This document shows, piece after piece, positions 39,147-50,964 of a DNA stretch of 64,000 nucleotides. The notes beneath the pieces were generated by a model. The model was not told the origin of the DNA and ran no database searches. It saw only the letters and a program-made list of their open reading frames with translations. The position numbers and the translations under genes were made by a program. Positions within the stretch are counted from its first letter, which is position 1. Each line of letters starts with the position of its first letter. This stretch comes from Rhyacichthys aspro (taxonomy: Eukaryota; Chordata; Actinopteri; Gobiiformes; Rhyacichthyidae): NCBI GenBank assembly GCA_036850595.1, contig CM072151.1, positions 22,607,307-22,671,306 on the forward strand, given 5' to 3'.

Positions 39147-40180
39147 AGGGAAAAGAGCTATCTGAACCTACATGGTCCTATGTGTATGTGAAAAAGTTTC
39201 CCCCCCCTTGTTGAATCATGAATTAACTGCAGTTAATCAAAATTTTTGGAAAGCTCAAAAAAGTTTAATTTCACTAGCCACACGAGACCTGATTACTGCC
39301 AGCGAGGGTGAGCGGTATTATCCACAAATGGAAAAAAATAAAATACGGAACAGTGGTGAACCTTCCCAGAAGTGGCCGGCCTACCTAAAATTACCCCATG
39401 AGCACAGAAAACTAATCCAAGAGGTCACAAAATACCCACAACAACTTCTAAAGAACTGCAGGCCTCACTTTCCTCAAGAGTTCATTACTCAACCATAAGA
39501 AAGAAACAGGGCAAAAATGGCATTAATGGGTCCAAAGTGAAACCCACTACTGACCAAAAGGAACATAAAGGCTCGTCTCACTTTTGCCAGAAAAAATCTT
39601 GAAGATCCCAAAACACTTTTGGGAAAAAATTTTGTGGACTGATGAGACAAAAGTTGGAAGGTGTGTGTCTCGTTACATCTTGCATAAAAGTAACAAAACA
39701 TTTCAGAAAAAGAACATATCAGCAGTCAAATATGATAGTTGTAGTGTGATGGTCTGGGGCTGCTTTGCTGTAGCAGAAATCAGGGGCAGATTGGACAATC
39801 CCAGACTGACTTTCTCTGTATGTAATAAAATGAGAAAGCCGTCTGGCTGGCTAGGCTACTGTCAATGTGGCTGAATTAAAACAATTCTGTAAAGAAGAGT
39901 GGGCCAAAATTCCTCCACAGCAATGTGAAGACTCATTGCCAGTTATCGCAAAAGTTGTTGCTGCTGAGGGGGGCTCTACTAGTTTTAGGCGGTTACTACT
40001 ACACATAGGGCCATGCAGGTTCAGATAAAATCATCACATCGCACAAATGGCATTTTGGTATTACTTGAGTTATCTTTGTCCAGTAATTACAGTTTGATGA
40101 AATGCAAACATTTCAATGTGACAAATGAGCAAAAAAAAAAAATGAAATCAGGAAGGAGGCAAATACTTTTTCCACAGTAC
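39147..40180 (+). mobile_element. Tc1-type transposon relic
   Basis: The left region 'aagggaaaagagctatctgaacc' recurs at 56320 in another copy. The internal frame 39584-39874 contains FWEKILWTDETKV, the segment around the first catalytic Asp of Tc1 transposases, then VMVWGCFAV. An upstream frame (39172-39498) matches the N-terminal side. The C-terminal DDE part is missing or scrambled. The right end is near 'caaatactttttccacag'. Confidence 0.7.
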
Positions 40181-40382
40181 GTTAATCAGCAAGTACAGCA
40201 AGTGTTAATCTGTTTTTCTGATTTGTTGTATGTTTTAAAATGTTGTTGGTTTCTGCGAGTGTCGGTACTGCCCCTGAATTCTGACTGGTTGTATGTCTAT
40301 TTGTTCCTCTCCCTGGAACTCAAGATCAAACTGAGAGGGACCAGACTAATTCTTAGTATAGAATCAAAAAAGAATTGAGATG

Positions 40383-40705
40383 ACCAGGTAGGAGAGAGGT
40401 TAGAGTACCTGCTTTACAGCAAGAAGGTCATTAGGTTAAACCTGCGAGGAGTCTGCATGTCCTCCCCGGGTTTCCTTCGGGTTCTCCAGCTTACTCCCAC
40501 CGCCCAAAGACATGCATTTATAGGTCAATTGGCAACTCTAAAATGGTGAATGTGAGAGTGAATGGTTGTCTGTCAGTGTCTGTCTCTATTTGTCAGCCCT
40601 GCTACTAACTGGCCACTGTCCAGAGTGTACCTGCCCTAAGTCCCAAAGTTGCAGGGATAGGCTCCAGGTATCCACGACACCCAACGGGCCCAAGAGGTAG
40701 AAAAC
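40383..40705 (+). mobile_element. Fish SINE with tRNA-like head and LINE-like tail (copy 3, most complete)
   Basis: The head 'ggttagagtacctgcttta' is followed by 'cagcaagaaggtcatt' and a degenerate B box. The body has 'gagtctgcatgtcctccccg', 'ccaccgcccaaagacatgca', 'gtgaatggttgtctgtcag' and 'gggataggctccag'. Confidence 0.75.
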
Positions 40706-41641
40706 AGTTGGCTGGCCAGGCTATATGATCGGGGATGTATGATCAAAAACTGAACTCAAATATGGTTAAAGCTCTATCTCCTCATTTCGGAGTCACAGAC
40801 ATGACTCTGGCTCTGGGACCTTCAAATAGACAAGACTATCAAGGATATGTGAGTTCAGGCCAGTGTACATTCACTTGCCTATAATTCAATACAACCAAGC
40901 TTATAATGTTAGCTTATATTAAATGTGAGAAGGCAGAGGATGACTTTGATCATGCGTGTTTTTAGTGTGTGTTATGTTATACTTGCAATTCTGAAAGCCT
41001 ATCTTCTTTCACAGACTGGCAGCTCCTGTGCTGTAGTCTTGGCACCTGTTGACTGTGCCTTCCAGGAAAGCTGTGAGATTTACACGTCAAACAGACTGGT
41101 GTCTTTAACTGGTGAGAGTCCGGTGAATTGCTGTTTATGTCTGAGGAGGCAGGGGCCTGAGTGGACAGTATGTATGTACATATGTGTAAAGCATTCCTCT
41201 AGAGGGTTTGAACAGCACAAGCTGTGCAGTCTGTGAACTGTGACCCTTGTAACAAAGATGAATAAATAGCTCATACGTGTGCACATGTAATATTGCGGAC
41301 ACAAATAAAGACCTCTCACTGTGGAGGCTTCACATAAACACTCAGACAGGTGTGTTCTAAATCTCACATAACAATATTCCTGCACATAGCTTGTCTTTCT
41401 TTCAATCTATCTCTTTTAGTTTTTCTTACAGTTTTTCCACTATAAACTATTTAATCCAACACAACAAAGATTTGGTCACACTCTAACCACACAGTTATTA
41501 CAATCTCAGTCACAGATAACTGAAAGCATTAATGTAAGGCAAAGGCAAATGAGAAAGAAGAAAGGTAAATAAGAAATCTGAGGTTTATATTTACTACATA
41601 CATAACTTGTACATTAACTACATACATAACTTATAACATAC

Positions 41642-41728
<87 letters not shown>

Positions 41729-44700
41729 GAATATAATGGAAATACATCCTTTATAATATGTCAATGACCTGATTCTTGGCCTCTGTTTTTTGCCATTGTA
41801 ATCCTCTTCTTGTGAATGCAAATGCTTATTGTCTCTCTTTATTGGAAACCACCCTGTGTATCATAAATATGATGCAGAAACATAAATGTTACCAACAGCA
41901 CCAAACTACATGGTACTGATGATCCAGTCTGCATCTGTAAAAAAAACTGTTCATGTTGGTTCCATGTTGTTTCTTTTCATAAAGTAACTGATTAATCAGT
42001 CTAGCCTTGTGCCTCCACTGGTGCCCCTCCCATGAGTCGACTGACAGATGCTAATGAAGCTTTCGGCCACTCAGTGTGACACCTCACCAGGAACAACAGT
42101 TTCTAAACTGCTGCATAACTCATCTCATCATTCATTTGAACCTGGACATATTCTTGAACAGAAAAATACTTGATGCAGTAATAACTCTGTATAAGTGAGA
42201 CACTGGGCACTAGTAGCAGGTACTGTGACAAATCTGGACTAACAGTGTGTGCAGTAAGTCTTTGAAAGGTGCCATGTTGGGAGACAGCAACTCCGACTGT
42301 CTGACTGTTGACTTCTGCCCAACACCAACTTCAGAAACCAGGTGAGCTCTGCTGTACTGTCAGCTGTAGGACACAACAATACACACTGAGTTCATTCCAG
42401 TCATTATTTGCTGTTGAATTATATGAGATTTGCTTCATGTAAATCATTATAGTAAAACATCCTGTTCAAGGACAGTTTTTGCTTCAACATTTCTAAACCT
42501 TTTGTCTTGGGACCCTTGGAGAAGGAAGCATTACCGTTTTTGTTTTTTTTTTTGTTTTTGTTTTTTTAAGAAAAAGCATTAACAGAAGCACCTGCCAAAA
42601 TATTATATACTCTATTATTTAGTTTAAAAAAAAATACTGTTGGTGAATTAGATTAGTACAGTATTTTTCTTTTTGTTAACTTTAAATTAGCTCTCAATAA
42701 TAATAATGATAATTGTTGTTTTAATAATGCCTCAAAAAAGTAGTATCAGATACACTTTCTCCGCACTGGAGAAAGTGTCTGTATGGACTATAGAGTATTT
42801 AGTATTTTTTTTAATTTTTTTTTTTATATGGACCAAATCGAGTCTGAAATAAAGATTGATTGAATATTTTTTGTTACATTTATTCTGCCACAGTTTGGTA
42901 ATCCAATAATATATTTTTATAAGAATTTTAATGGCTCGAGATGTCAGAAGTCTTTATAATTATATATTTTTAATGTTTGTAATAGTTAGTTACAATTAGT
43001 TTACCTGCGAAGACGAAACAGCACACACCAGTCTTTGAGCATTAAATATAGTGTTGATTAATTTATTTATAACCTCTTCCCACTTGAGCTGCACACAGAT
43101 GACTCAAAGTGACAAGGTGCTGAGTGAATAGAGTGAAAACAGCAGCCAACCAGATGTTGTGCACGGGTTGAGCAAATATTGACTCTGCAGAATGAGGTGG
43201 TCTTTATTCTTTTGGCTGGTGGTTGTGGTGAGGGGGGTGTGAGGAGGAAATATTTACTGTAGGACACAACACTATGACAAACAGACTTCCTGTGCAATAA
43301 TTTTAAAGCGAGTTTTGTCTTGTGACCCTTAAAAAAAGAGTCAGAAGAAAATAAGTCACATAGTTCAGAAAATAATTTGTTCAAAAAGTATTTTATTTTC
43401 TTTGTCTATTATATCTAAAGAACTAAAACTGGCATAATTGCTTGGTGTATTGCTTCCAGGTCACGTTGTGGCAGTCCTAGAACCGCTAGTCTCTCTGTGC
43501 ATGTTGGTAACATGAAATATGAATCAATATCTCCCCAGGCTGTTAGAGTTAATTAAAAAAATAGAGCACAGCTTATTATGTTGAATGCTTATATCACTCA
43601 TGCTGAATTGCAACAACAAAATTACCCATGATGATCATTTTTAAGTATACAATATCACTAAACAAGCAGAAACTGTTGTTGGCACATATAGTTGATGGTT
43701 ACAGAGCTTTAAAGTCAATCAGGCAGTTAGATTAGTTATTAGTTAGTTTCAGTGGATTTATGCAAGGGCCATAATAAAACATGTGACATGGTGTGTCGTG
43801 ACTAGCCTGTTAGTCTGCCAAGTATTTTTATTTTCTTCCAGTGGTCGCCATATCTAAATTTTTTGTTAATGTATGGTGGATCCAATCTGGGATTGTTTGG
43901 CAGAATAATAATAATAACAATTTTAAAAATGTAAGTTGTTTGAGGCCCATTTGTAGACAGGTTGTGACCAGTAGGCAGCTCCTTTTCTTTAGTGCTTTTC
44001 ATGGCTCAGATTAAGGTGGTTAGTTTTCAAACCAGTATTTCTCTTTATTTTTAACTATACTGAGAAAATAGTACTTCTATAAGTATGTGCCTATCTTTGT
44101 ACAGGTTTTGCTATTGGCATAACACTTAAGGCTCTCCTTCAGCACCCTGAAAAATCAATGAACTCACTGCTACAGTTAAAGCGGGGTGACAAGAGTGCAC
44201 TGCGACTGCTGTGAGGTGAGCATACATCAACTTTTTCTGCCATTCCCCACTTTGTAAAGGGGGTGGACTTTCAAGCCCCCACAATGTCACATTGTGACTA
44301 AGGACACACACACAAGGAGCCACAGTCAATGTCTTGTTTCGCATGTGACTTTGAGACAGAACTGCTTTTGCCCTGTATGAACAACAGATTACACCACTGT
44401 GTGACAACAACGACCCATGCGCCTAAGGTTGTCAAGCCCAGCTATAGTCTGTGCTGATGGAAACAAGGAAGAGACACATCAGCCAAGGAGAAAAGCAGGG
44501 GCTTTACACATAGTAGCAGCATGTGTCTTAACATGAGAAAGTGTGGTTGGTGTGAGTGTATAAACTTTATTTTCAATTCAGAAAGGAATTTCTAAATTCC
44601 TAACATTTTTTAAATGAAGACAGGCTGACCAGCCTCGTATTAATGCATTGCCAACCTGTCATGCCGCTATTCCCCAATAGTATGGCACGCCCCACTGTTT

Positions 44701-44880
44701 CAACATGTACTGTAAACATGTATGTTTGCAGGGTGAGCGAGGCTGAAAGTAGCGACACTTAGCTTAACTACATTCCATAGTAGCGTGGTGGTAGCGTCGA
44801 TGTTTTCTGAATCAAATATCTTTTTGGTAACAAAACTTTTTTGTTTTTCAAGTAGTGCAGTAACATTTGCCCAGGCATCC
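40706..44880. other. Non-coding stretch with a large (TA)n tract
   Basis: Apart from the dinucleotide tract at 41647-41725 and T-rich runs at 42536-42568, no gene or repeat end was recognised. Confidence 0.5.
41647..41725. repeat. (TA)n microsatellite, about 79 bp
   Basis: Uninterrupted AT/TA dinucleotide run. The minus-strand open frame crossing it is an artefact. Confidence 0.95.
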
Positions 44881-44884
44881 CCAT

Positions 44885-45800
44885 TTCCCCTCTCTCACAG
44901 CCTCCAATAGATGCAGCCATGCCTGAGGGTTTTCGGCTTAGGCGTCACAAATAGTGTAGTCAGAAAAGGAATTAATGCAGGAGTGTAAACCATGTACAGA
45001 ACATAATACAAACTTAATACTTTTATGGTGAGGGGAAGCTGGAATAGACTGTTATTGTTAAAAGTGCCTGGTAAATGTTGAGGATAAATTCTGATTTCTT
45101 GGTTCAGGCCTTGTTTGGAAGGAGCTGTTATCATTAGTGTTTCTGCAGGTAACTAGACTTAACTTCAGTGTTTTTTGAGTCATTTTCTCAGGTGTCAATA
45201 ACATGTTGAGCCAGGTCTGGTTTTAGAACAAAATGGAAAGAGTAGATCTTAAACAGAGGATGATATAACTGTAACGGAGGCATATATTTTACATATTGTT
45301 GCTTATAGTTTAAACTTAAAAGAATATGTCTTTTTATTAAGCGTGAGTTGACTGTGTTGGCCCGGCCCACCACAAGAGTCCCAGGTTCTAATGTGGCCCT
45401 CGGAGAAAAATAATTGCCCGCCCCGGTATAGTATCACCTCACGCCACAATGAGAGAGATTCACTCTTGCGCCACAAACTCTTGCCCGTGCCCCTCTTTCT
45501 TTCACAGCCTCCACAGGATGCAAGCTGACACATTTCTTTTAGTTAATTAGGCATTCCTTAGTGCATCGCCTCACTTTACATCACAAACCAAACTGGCAAC
45601 GGCAAACAAACAAAAAGAATCGGTCTGCAAAAACTGGTGACTCACCTTTCCCCTCTTTCTCTCACAGCCCAGCTCGGTGCAGCTTATTTAACGTTTTTGG
45701 CTTCTACTCGCTGTTTCAATAAGGAAATGATGCGTCCTGTAGTGCATCACCTCTCTTTACATCACAACCCAAACTGGCAACGGCTAATAACACTTCCGTG
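44885..45800 (+). repeat. Locally duplicated repeat (three related blocks)
   Basis: 'cccctctttct(c/t)tcacagcc' recurs at about 45490 and 45651, and in shorter form at 44886. The two later blocks also share 'catcgcctcactttacatca'/'catcacctctctttacatca' and 'aaactggcaacggc', about 175 bp apart. The nature of the unit is unknown. Confidence 0.6.
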
Positions 45801-48610
45801 CACCTTTACTCCATCTCCAGCTCCATCTCACAACTGCTCAGCTAATCAAGCTCTTCAGGATTATCAGAAACTACTATGCACTGATGGTTCTGAGCCGAGG
45901 TGTTGCCGTAAGCACAACGTTTTACACACACAAAACTGACAGCAAAGGAAGCTTGCCCACCGCAACATTTGATTAATGTAAGCCCAACATTCCGCAAACT
46001 ATCCTGTGGGTGAAAACTTTTTAGGCTTAGAGTGAAAAGGGGAAAAGGAGGAGAGCCATGCTCCACAGTGCACACTGCCTGACTGTAATAGAGCTGGTAG
46101 AATGAACATTATCCCCAGCATGCCTTGCAAGTGCTGGATTGACAACACTAACAAAGGTGATGCAATGCTAACTGCTAACTGATCGATGGTTCCATCCAGG
46201 CAGGAGACATAAGGCTGACCAGGGACAAGGACAGTGGAGCCAGGACCTCCTAGAAAACAGAAAATGCTCTCTCAGTTTAAGACGCTTTTGTGGTATCAAC
46301 ACTAACACAACCACACCAGAGAGGTGCATTAGCTGCGCAGCAATGAGTGACCTGGTAGCCAGCATCAAAACAGCAAAGGCCATCTCTCAGGCTGTGGTGA
46401 CTGTATCTCTCAAGAGGTCTACCATCACTGTGCCCACAAGCCCACAGCTGTAAAAAGTATGAATGACTATCATCTTGTGACACTTGCTCAAATAGTCATG
46501 GAATGCTGGTCAACTGCTGGCCCCCATAAAGGACACTGTCAACATGAACATGAACATGAACCATCTGAGAAGGCTCCCGTTGAAAACGTTTGCAAAAGGG
46601 AGGCACCTTGTGTTGAAAACTTGGTGTTGATTGGATGAATCACCAACTAGTATCCACTAACCATGAGGTTTCTTTAACCAATCATAGCAAAGAATTCATA
46701 TGACATACCACTCTTCTGTCAAAAAAGAATTATTCTCTTCTTCTGATAAAACTGATTTGATAGCAGCATCAACACTAATATCTTTTGGCATAGTCATGTT
46801 GATAAAAATAGGAAAAGAGAGCGCTAGTTGCTTTCGCCAAATTAAAAACCTGACTCTTCCTGTTAGTGCTGCCACATCATTGGTCACAAGAGTCCGGAGA
46901 GCCCACAGTTCAACTTAAGCAATTTGCTTGGCGCGATACAAGATGGATTTACGCAAGTAACTCAGCACAAGGTTAATTGACATTGTCTCTCTGATGGATC
47001 TTGAAGTTTTGTGTAACAGGCTGCAAGCACAGTTATATTCAGTACATTCACAAAAAGTCCATCATATGTATAAAAGAAAAGATTTCAAAAGAATGCATCT
47101 GGACGTAGCCCCATGGATGAATATGGGTCCCCCACACAGTCCTTGTGACTTGTCCCAACTAGCGCTTTTGGGCATACTAAATGAATATTTGTCATGCTGC
47201 AACAAGACTGGTTCTTCTTGGTAATATACAGACATTTTATTTCCAGGTAACCTAGATGCTTCATAGTTCATAATAAATAGGTAAGCAAGGCAATCTGTCA
47301 CCCGATGCCCTAGCTATGGCCATTAACATCAAAATCTTACTAATCGATGCAAGTAAGTAAAGGTAGTAGGCTTGAATGTCTTTACTGTACTTCAAACGAC
47401 AAATGTGGATATGTTTTATATATAATTATTAGTGTTTCCAAAACAGCTTCTTTCATTAAATAACTGTTAAAAACGTTTTAGAAATTCCACAAATTATAAA
47501 GTTTGAAATTTTGTGTTGGGCCAAATAACATTTTCCTCTCTAATCTTGTGATCACTTCATGACTTATCAGCCGGACTTGCTGTAACTTTCAATTCTTGAC
47601 ATTAATTTTCCAATGTTGTTTAAGAAGAAAGTGACCTTCAAGTCAATCTTTATGAGACTGTTTTCTATTTGTGAGTTGCTCTTAAAGAGCAGGAGAATGG
47701 CAGATATGTATAGCACTGTGTCAACACACATCTTCATGTGCTGCCGTTAAAGTTTTTCCATTAGTTCACAAACAACACATGTGTAGACCCTTGTAGGCAT
47801 GCAGTCATTCAACACGACCCACCAAACATAAATCATACCCAGAAATGTCACACCCTACACTTCTGTAAGGTCACATGTTTGTTCACACAAACAGGAAGAC
47901 GTGATGGTATGCTGACAAGCTGTCGCTCCAGACACTATTAGCTAGACATTTGGTTAAGGCAAACAAAAACACAATGTGCACAGTTTGGTGCAGAGCGGAC
48001 ACTTAGGGTGCAAACTGTGGACAACTGTGTGCACTGACGGTGTTGGCACCTGACATAATTGTCCTGGATATACAACAGAACTTCTCCATAAGTGTTCTGT
48101 TCCGTTCCTTTTCTGTTCTGTTTCTGTTACGTTCTATTCTTATCCATTCTATATTGTTTCCAAACAGTCAGCATTTTCATTGCATCTCTCACTAAATCTT
48201 GTAACAATACTTTGGTCATAGACAACTTATGGGGACAGCGGTGTTTAATGATATTTCAATGAGGAAAATGAGTTTGTATTTAGGCCTGATCTCTTAGAGC
48301 TGCTCACACCTGCTGTGTTTGGTGCAGTTGAAACAGACTCTGGTGCGATTGTTCTGTTAGCATGGTTTGCCTGGAAAAGTGTGAATGTTCCACACGACCC
48401 TCAGTGTGCACCAAACATGTGCGCCGAGACCCCATCAAAGCAGAGGTCTAGTGGTAACCTCAAGCGGACCACAGACAAGCCCAAAGAGGAAGATATCATA
48501 AAATGGGATCTTATAATGTTTAGTTTTCCAGAGAGCGGAAAAAAACTAACCAAAATAGAGAAGAGAAGAGGGCAAATGTTAAGCATCAAGAAGGCAAAAT
48601 GCAATGGTAG
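45801..48610. other. Non-coding stretch, nothing assigned
   Basis: No conserved protein frame, RNA gene or clear repeat terminus seen. Confidence 0.5.
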
Positions 48611-48617
48611 CATGCTT

Positions 48618-48800
48618 TTGGAATGAGCAGACTGTATTTCCTGATGAAGGTCAGCTTCTTCAATGTATGCAGCAAGATTCAGGAGCTCTTCTACCAGTCT
48701 GTGGTGGCAAGTGTCTTCAATTTTGTGGTGGTCAGTGAGGGACAGAGGGACACTGAACAAACTGCTCAAACACCAAAGAAAGGACATCATTCAACCCAAT
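48618..48800 (+). mobile_element. LINE C-terminal fragment
   Basis: The frame at 48623 reads MSRLYFLMKVSFFNVCSKIQ followed by ELFYQSVVASVFNFVVV. This matches the conserved post-RT segment (LYFLRKL..FNVC...FYQSVVAS) of the CR1/L2/Rex1-like LINE family present elsewhere in the window. Confidence 0.7.
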
Positions 48801-49328
48801 ACATCTGTGCAATAACTCACTTCTTAAGAAGGCTTGTTCAATAGTGTATACAAACACACAACCCCACGCACAAATCCTCTACAGCTACAATAACAGTACA
48901 CAGGAACCCCCTACAACTCTACCACAAAACCTCTCTATATAATATTACTAAGTAGAAACATGGGAGTCTTTAAGTTGCTGTCTGTAAGTGCTACAAAATG
49001 GAGATAACCACAACTTCAGCTTTACTCTGATCATTGAACTATGCTTATATAAATGGTGAAAAAATCATTTAATACACTGTTAAGCTAAACCTCAGGAGTT
49101 CTAACCACTCTGCTGCTGATCAATGCATTGATCTCATTAATAAACTGACCAGTTTACCAAAACCTAATTCATTTTAAATATTAATCATGGTGCTTTACTC
49201 TACGCCCAATTCTAGCCTGGATGAGCTCTAAAATATCTATCTCTTGGTGCTCACTTCACAAGAGAACTTCTGTACATTCTCTTCTCGAGGACATTCTTTT
49301 GCTGGGTCTCAATGGTTCTCAATGAGGG

Positions 49329-49334
<6 letters not shown>

Positions 49335-49366
<32 letters not shown>
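49335..49366. repeat. (TA)n microsatellite
   Basis: Sixteen uninterrupted TA units immediately beside the transposase fragment at 49380-49640. Confidence 0.93.
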
Positions 49367-49370
<4 letters not shown>

Positions 49371-49379
49371 CAGATACTG

Positions 49380-49640
49380 TCAAAAATAAAAAATTAAAAG
49401 GCGATTTAAAGATGCCACCAATTTACAGCGTTTCTCAGAAGCTGTGAGCCACGGGTACCGTTCATAGTTGCTCCTCTGGAAATAACGGACAAAACCTTTT
49501 CCTTGCTGGGACAGGCTAGCTAGCACAGGTGTTGGCCGACCTCTTCTCACAATATTCAGCTTATCGTGAATGGCCCATCTTGAAAATGGCGTGGAAAGTA
49601 TATCTGCAACCAGATCAATCTCTTCTCCTCCTTCGGCCAT
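49380..49640 (-). mobile_element. TTF-type zinc-finger N terminus of a ZMYM-like hAT transposase (fragment)
   Basis: The 86-codon frame has DILSTPFSRWAIHDKLNIVRRGRPTP, then KGFVRYFQRSNYERYPWLTASEKRCKL. This order is typical of the TTF-type domain (PFS...KL...GRPTP...R.F....Y..YPWLT.....KLFC) found at the start of fish hAT-family and ZMYM1-like proteins. The zinc-binding continuation and the DUF4371 and dimerisation parts are missing; the frame runs into a stop near the TA tract. Confidence 0.6.
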
Positions 49641-49807
49641 TATGGGTATAGCTGTTGGATCTCTGGGTTTAGTTCAATATTCTGCAAATTGCCGCCTTTC
49701 AGGCTCTATCAAGTGCTTATCCAATCACAGGATGCATACATGTCCAGTTTAAGGTAAGACCTTCTAGCTGGCCTTGGTGTGCAGAATCGAGATCTGATTG
49801 GTTATTG

Positions 49808-49833
49808 CAACTCAACTCAACTCAACTCAACTC

Positions 49834-49918
<85 letters not shown>
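49808..49918. repeat. Compound (CAACT)6(AT)n microsatellite
   Basis: Six CAACT pentamers (49808-49837) pass directly into an 81-bp AT dinucleotide run (49838-49918). Confidence 0.95.
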
Positions 49919-49922
<4 letters not shown>

Positions 49923-50865
49923 GTATAACAATCAGCAATCAATAGGGGGGAACTCACTACTTCACATGACTGTAGGTTTATATACAGATTTGGATATTCT
50001 GCCTATCAATAGAATCTATGGATATGCCTTTAATTATTGCGTGTCATTATATCGATATAGGATCCTGCATATACTCTTTATGGACTTGTATAACTGCACA
50101 GATGTTTCTCTGAATATTGCTGAATATTGCACCCACTTGAGTGCCCCCTTTTGTTATTATACCTTAGAGACCTTCAGCCACATAAAGGAAATGCTATTAT
50201 GTAATATTTCAGAGGGTGTTATTGATGGCCGATGAAAGACACCTGTTATGCCTGTGTCATAAACCATTCTGAGGCATGCTGGCTCTTCTCACTGTTGACA
50301 TGTGAATCTGATTCTCAACATCTTTCCTTCGAACTCACCTATGATCTGTTTATGGCAGGCCAAGTTGAGCTTGGGTCACTGTTCTTTGTGATCAACATTA
50401 TTTGGCTAACACACAATTAGATAAAATTTAAGACAAAAGAAAATTAGAAGAAAATGGAAACATGAAAAAATCTTGCAAGTCAGATTTCATGAAACCAGAA
50501 GTGTTTACCATATTTGAAAAACTGCAGAGCTTAGTATGCTTTCTGAGCCCTGTGAACTACGTAGCAAGTTATGCTGATACAGTAGTCACTAAATTATCTC
50601 TGTCACAGTAGTCACTAAATCAGCTCTGAATAGCCCCTCTAACCAGGTCATTATAGTTACCAAGCTTCAATATGCTTCTGTTTTAAAAAGATCATTTGTC
50701 CTATATCTTAACATGCCTCTATTGATTGATTAATTGATGATTGATATCGATTAGTAGAAATGAGGCTGCTCACCCCAACATGCTTCTTTAGCATTCCACT
50801 CTGCTCTTTTGGTGCCTATTTGCATTTTAATGTGTTGGCATTTTGTTATATCTTATGTTCCACAG

Positions 50866-50917
50866 GTGGGTGAGTTCTGAGAGCAACACTCCAGTACAAC
50901 TGACAACTTCAGAAAAT
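50866..50917 (+). other. kcnmb2: kcnmb2 5' UTR part of the first coding exon, after a splice acceptor
   Basis: A strong acceptor (T-rich tract ending GTTCCACAG) ends at 50865, 52 bases before the ATG. This is the expected form if a non-coding exon lies upstream, as in mammalian KCNMB2. The upstream exon was not identified with confidence. Confidence 0.6.
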
Positions 50918-50964
50918 ATGTTTTTTTGGGCGGGAAGTAAAGAGGATGGAAGAAGTGACCACAA
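50918..50964 (+). CDS. kcnmb2: kcnmb2 coding exon 1 (inactivation-ball N terminus)
   Basis: It codes for MFFWAGSKEDGRSDH plus the first two bases of K16. The ATG at 50918 was chosen because the next residues give the beta-2 type hydrophobic tip. The in-frame ATG at 50843 lies upstream of the splice acceptor ending at 50865. The donor is CACAA|GTATGG, with GT at 50965-50966, giving phase 2. The following intron is only 189 bp. Confidence 0.82.

Noticed and set aside
41618..41821. Minus-strand frame of Ile-Tyr repeats
   Set aside because: It is the translation of the (TA)n microsatellite.
45301..45533. Minus-strand frame as a gene
   Set aside because: Short, without domain similarity, and next to locally duplicated repeat sequence.
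50843..50917. Upstream in-frame ATG at 50843 as the kcnmb2 start
   Set aside because: It lies upstream of a strong splice acceptor ending at 50865, and the extra residues are not beta-2-like.
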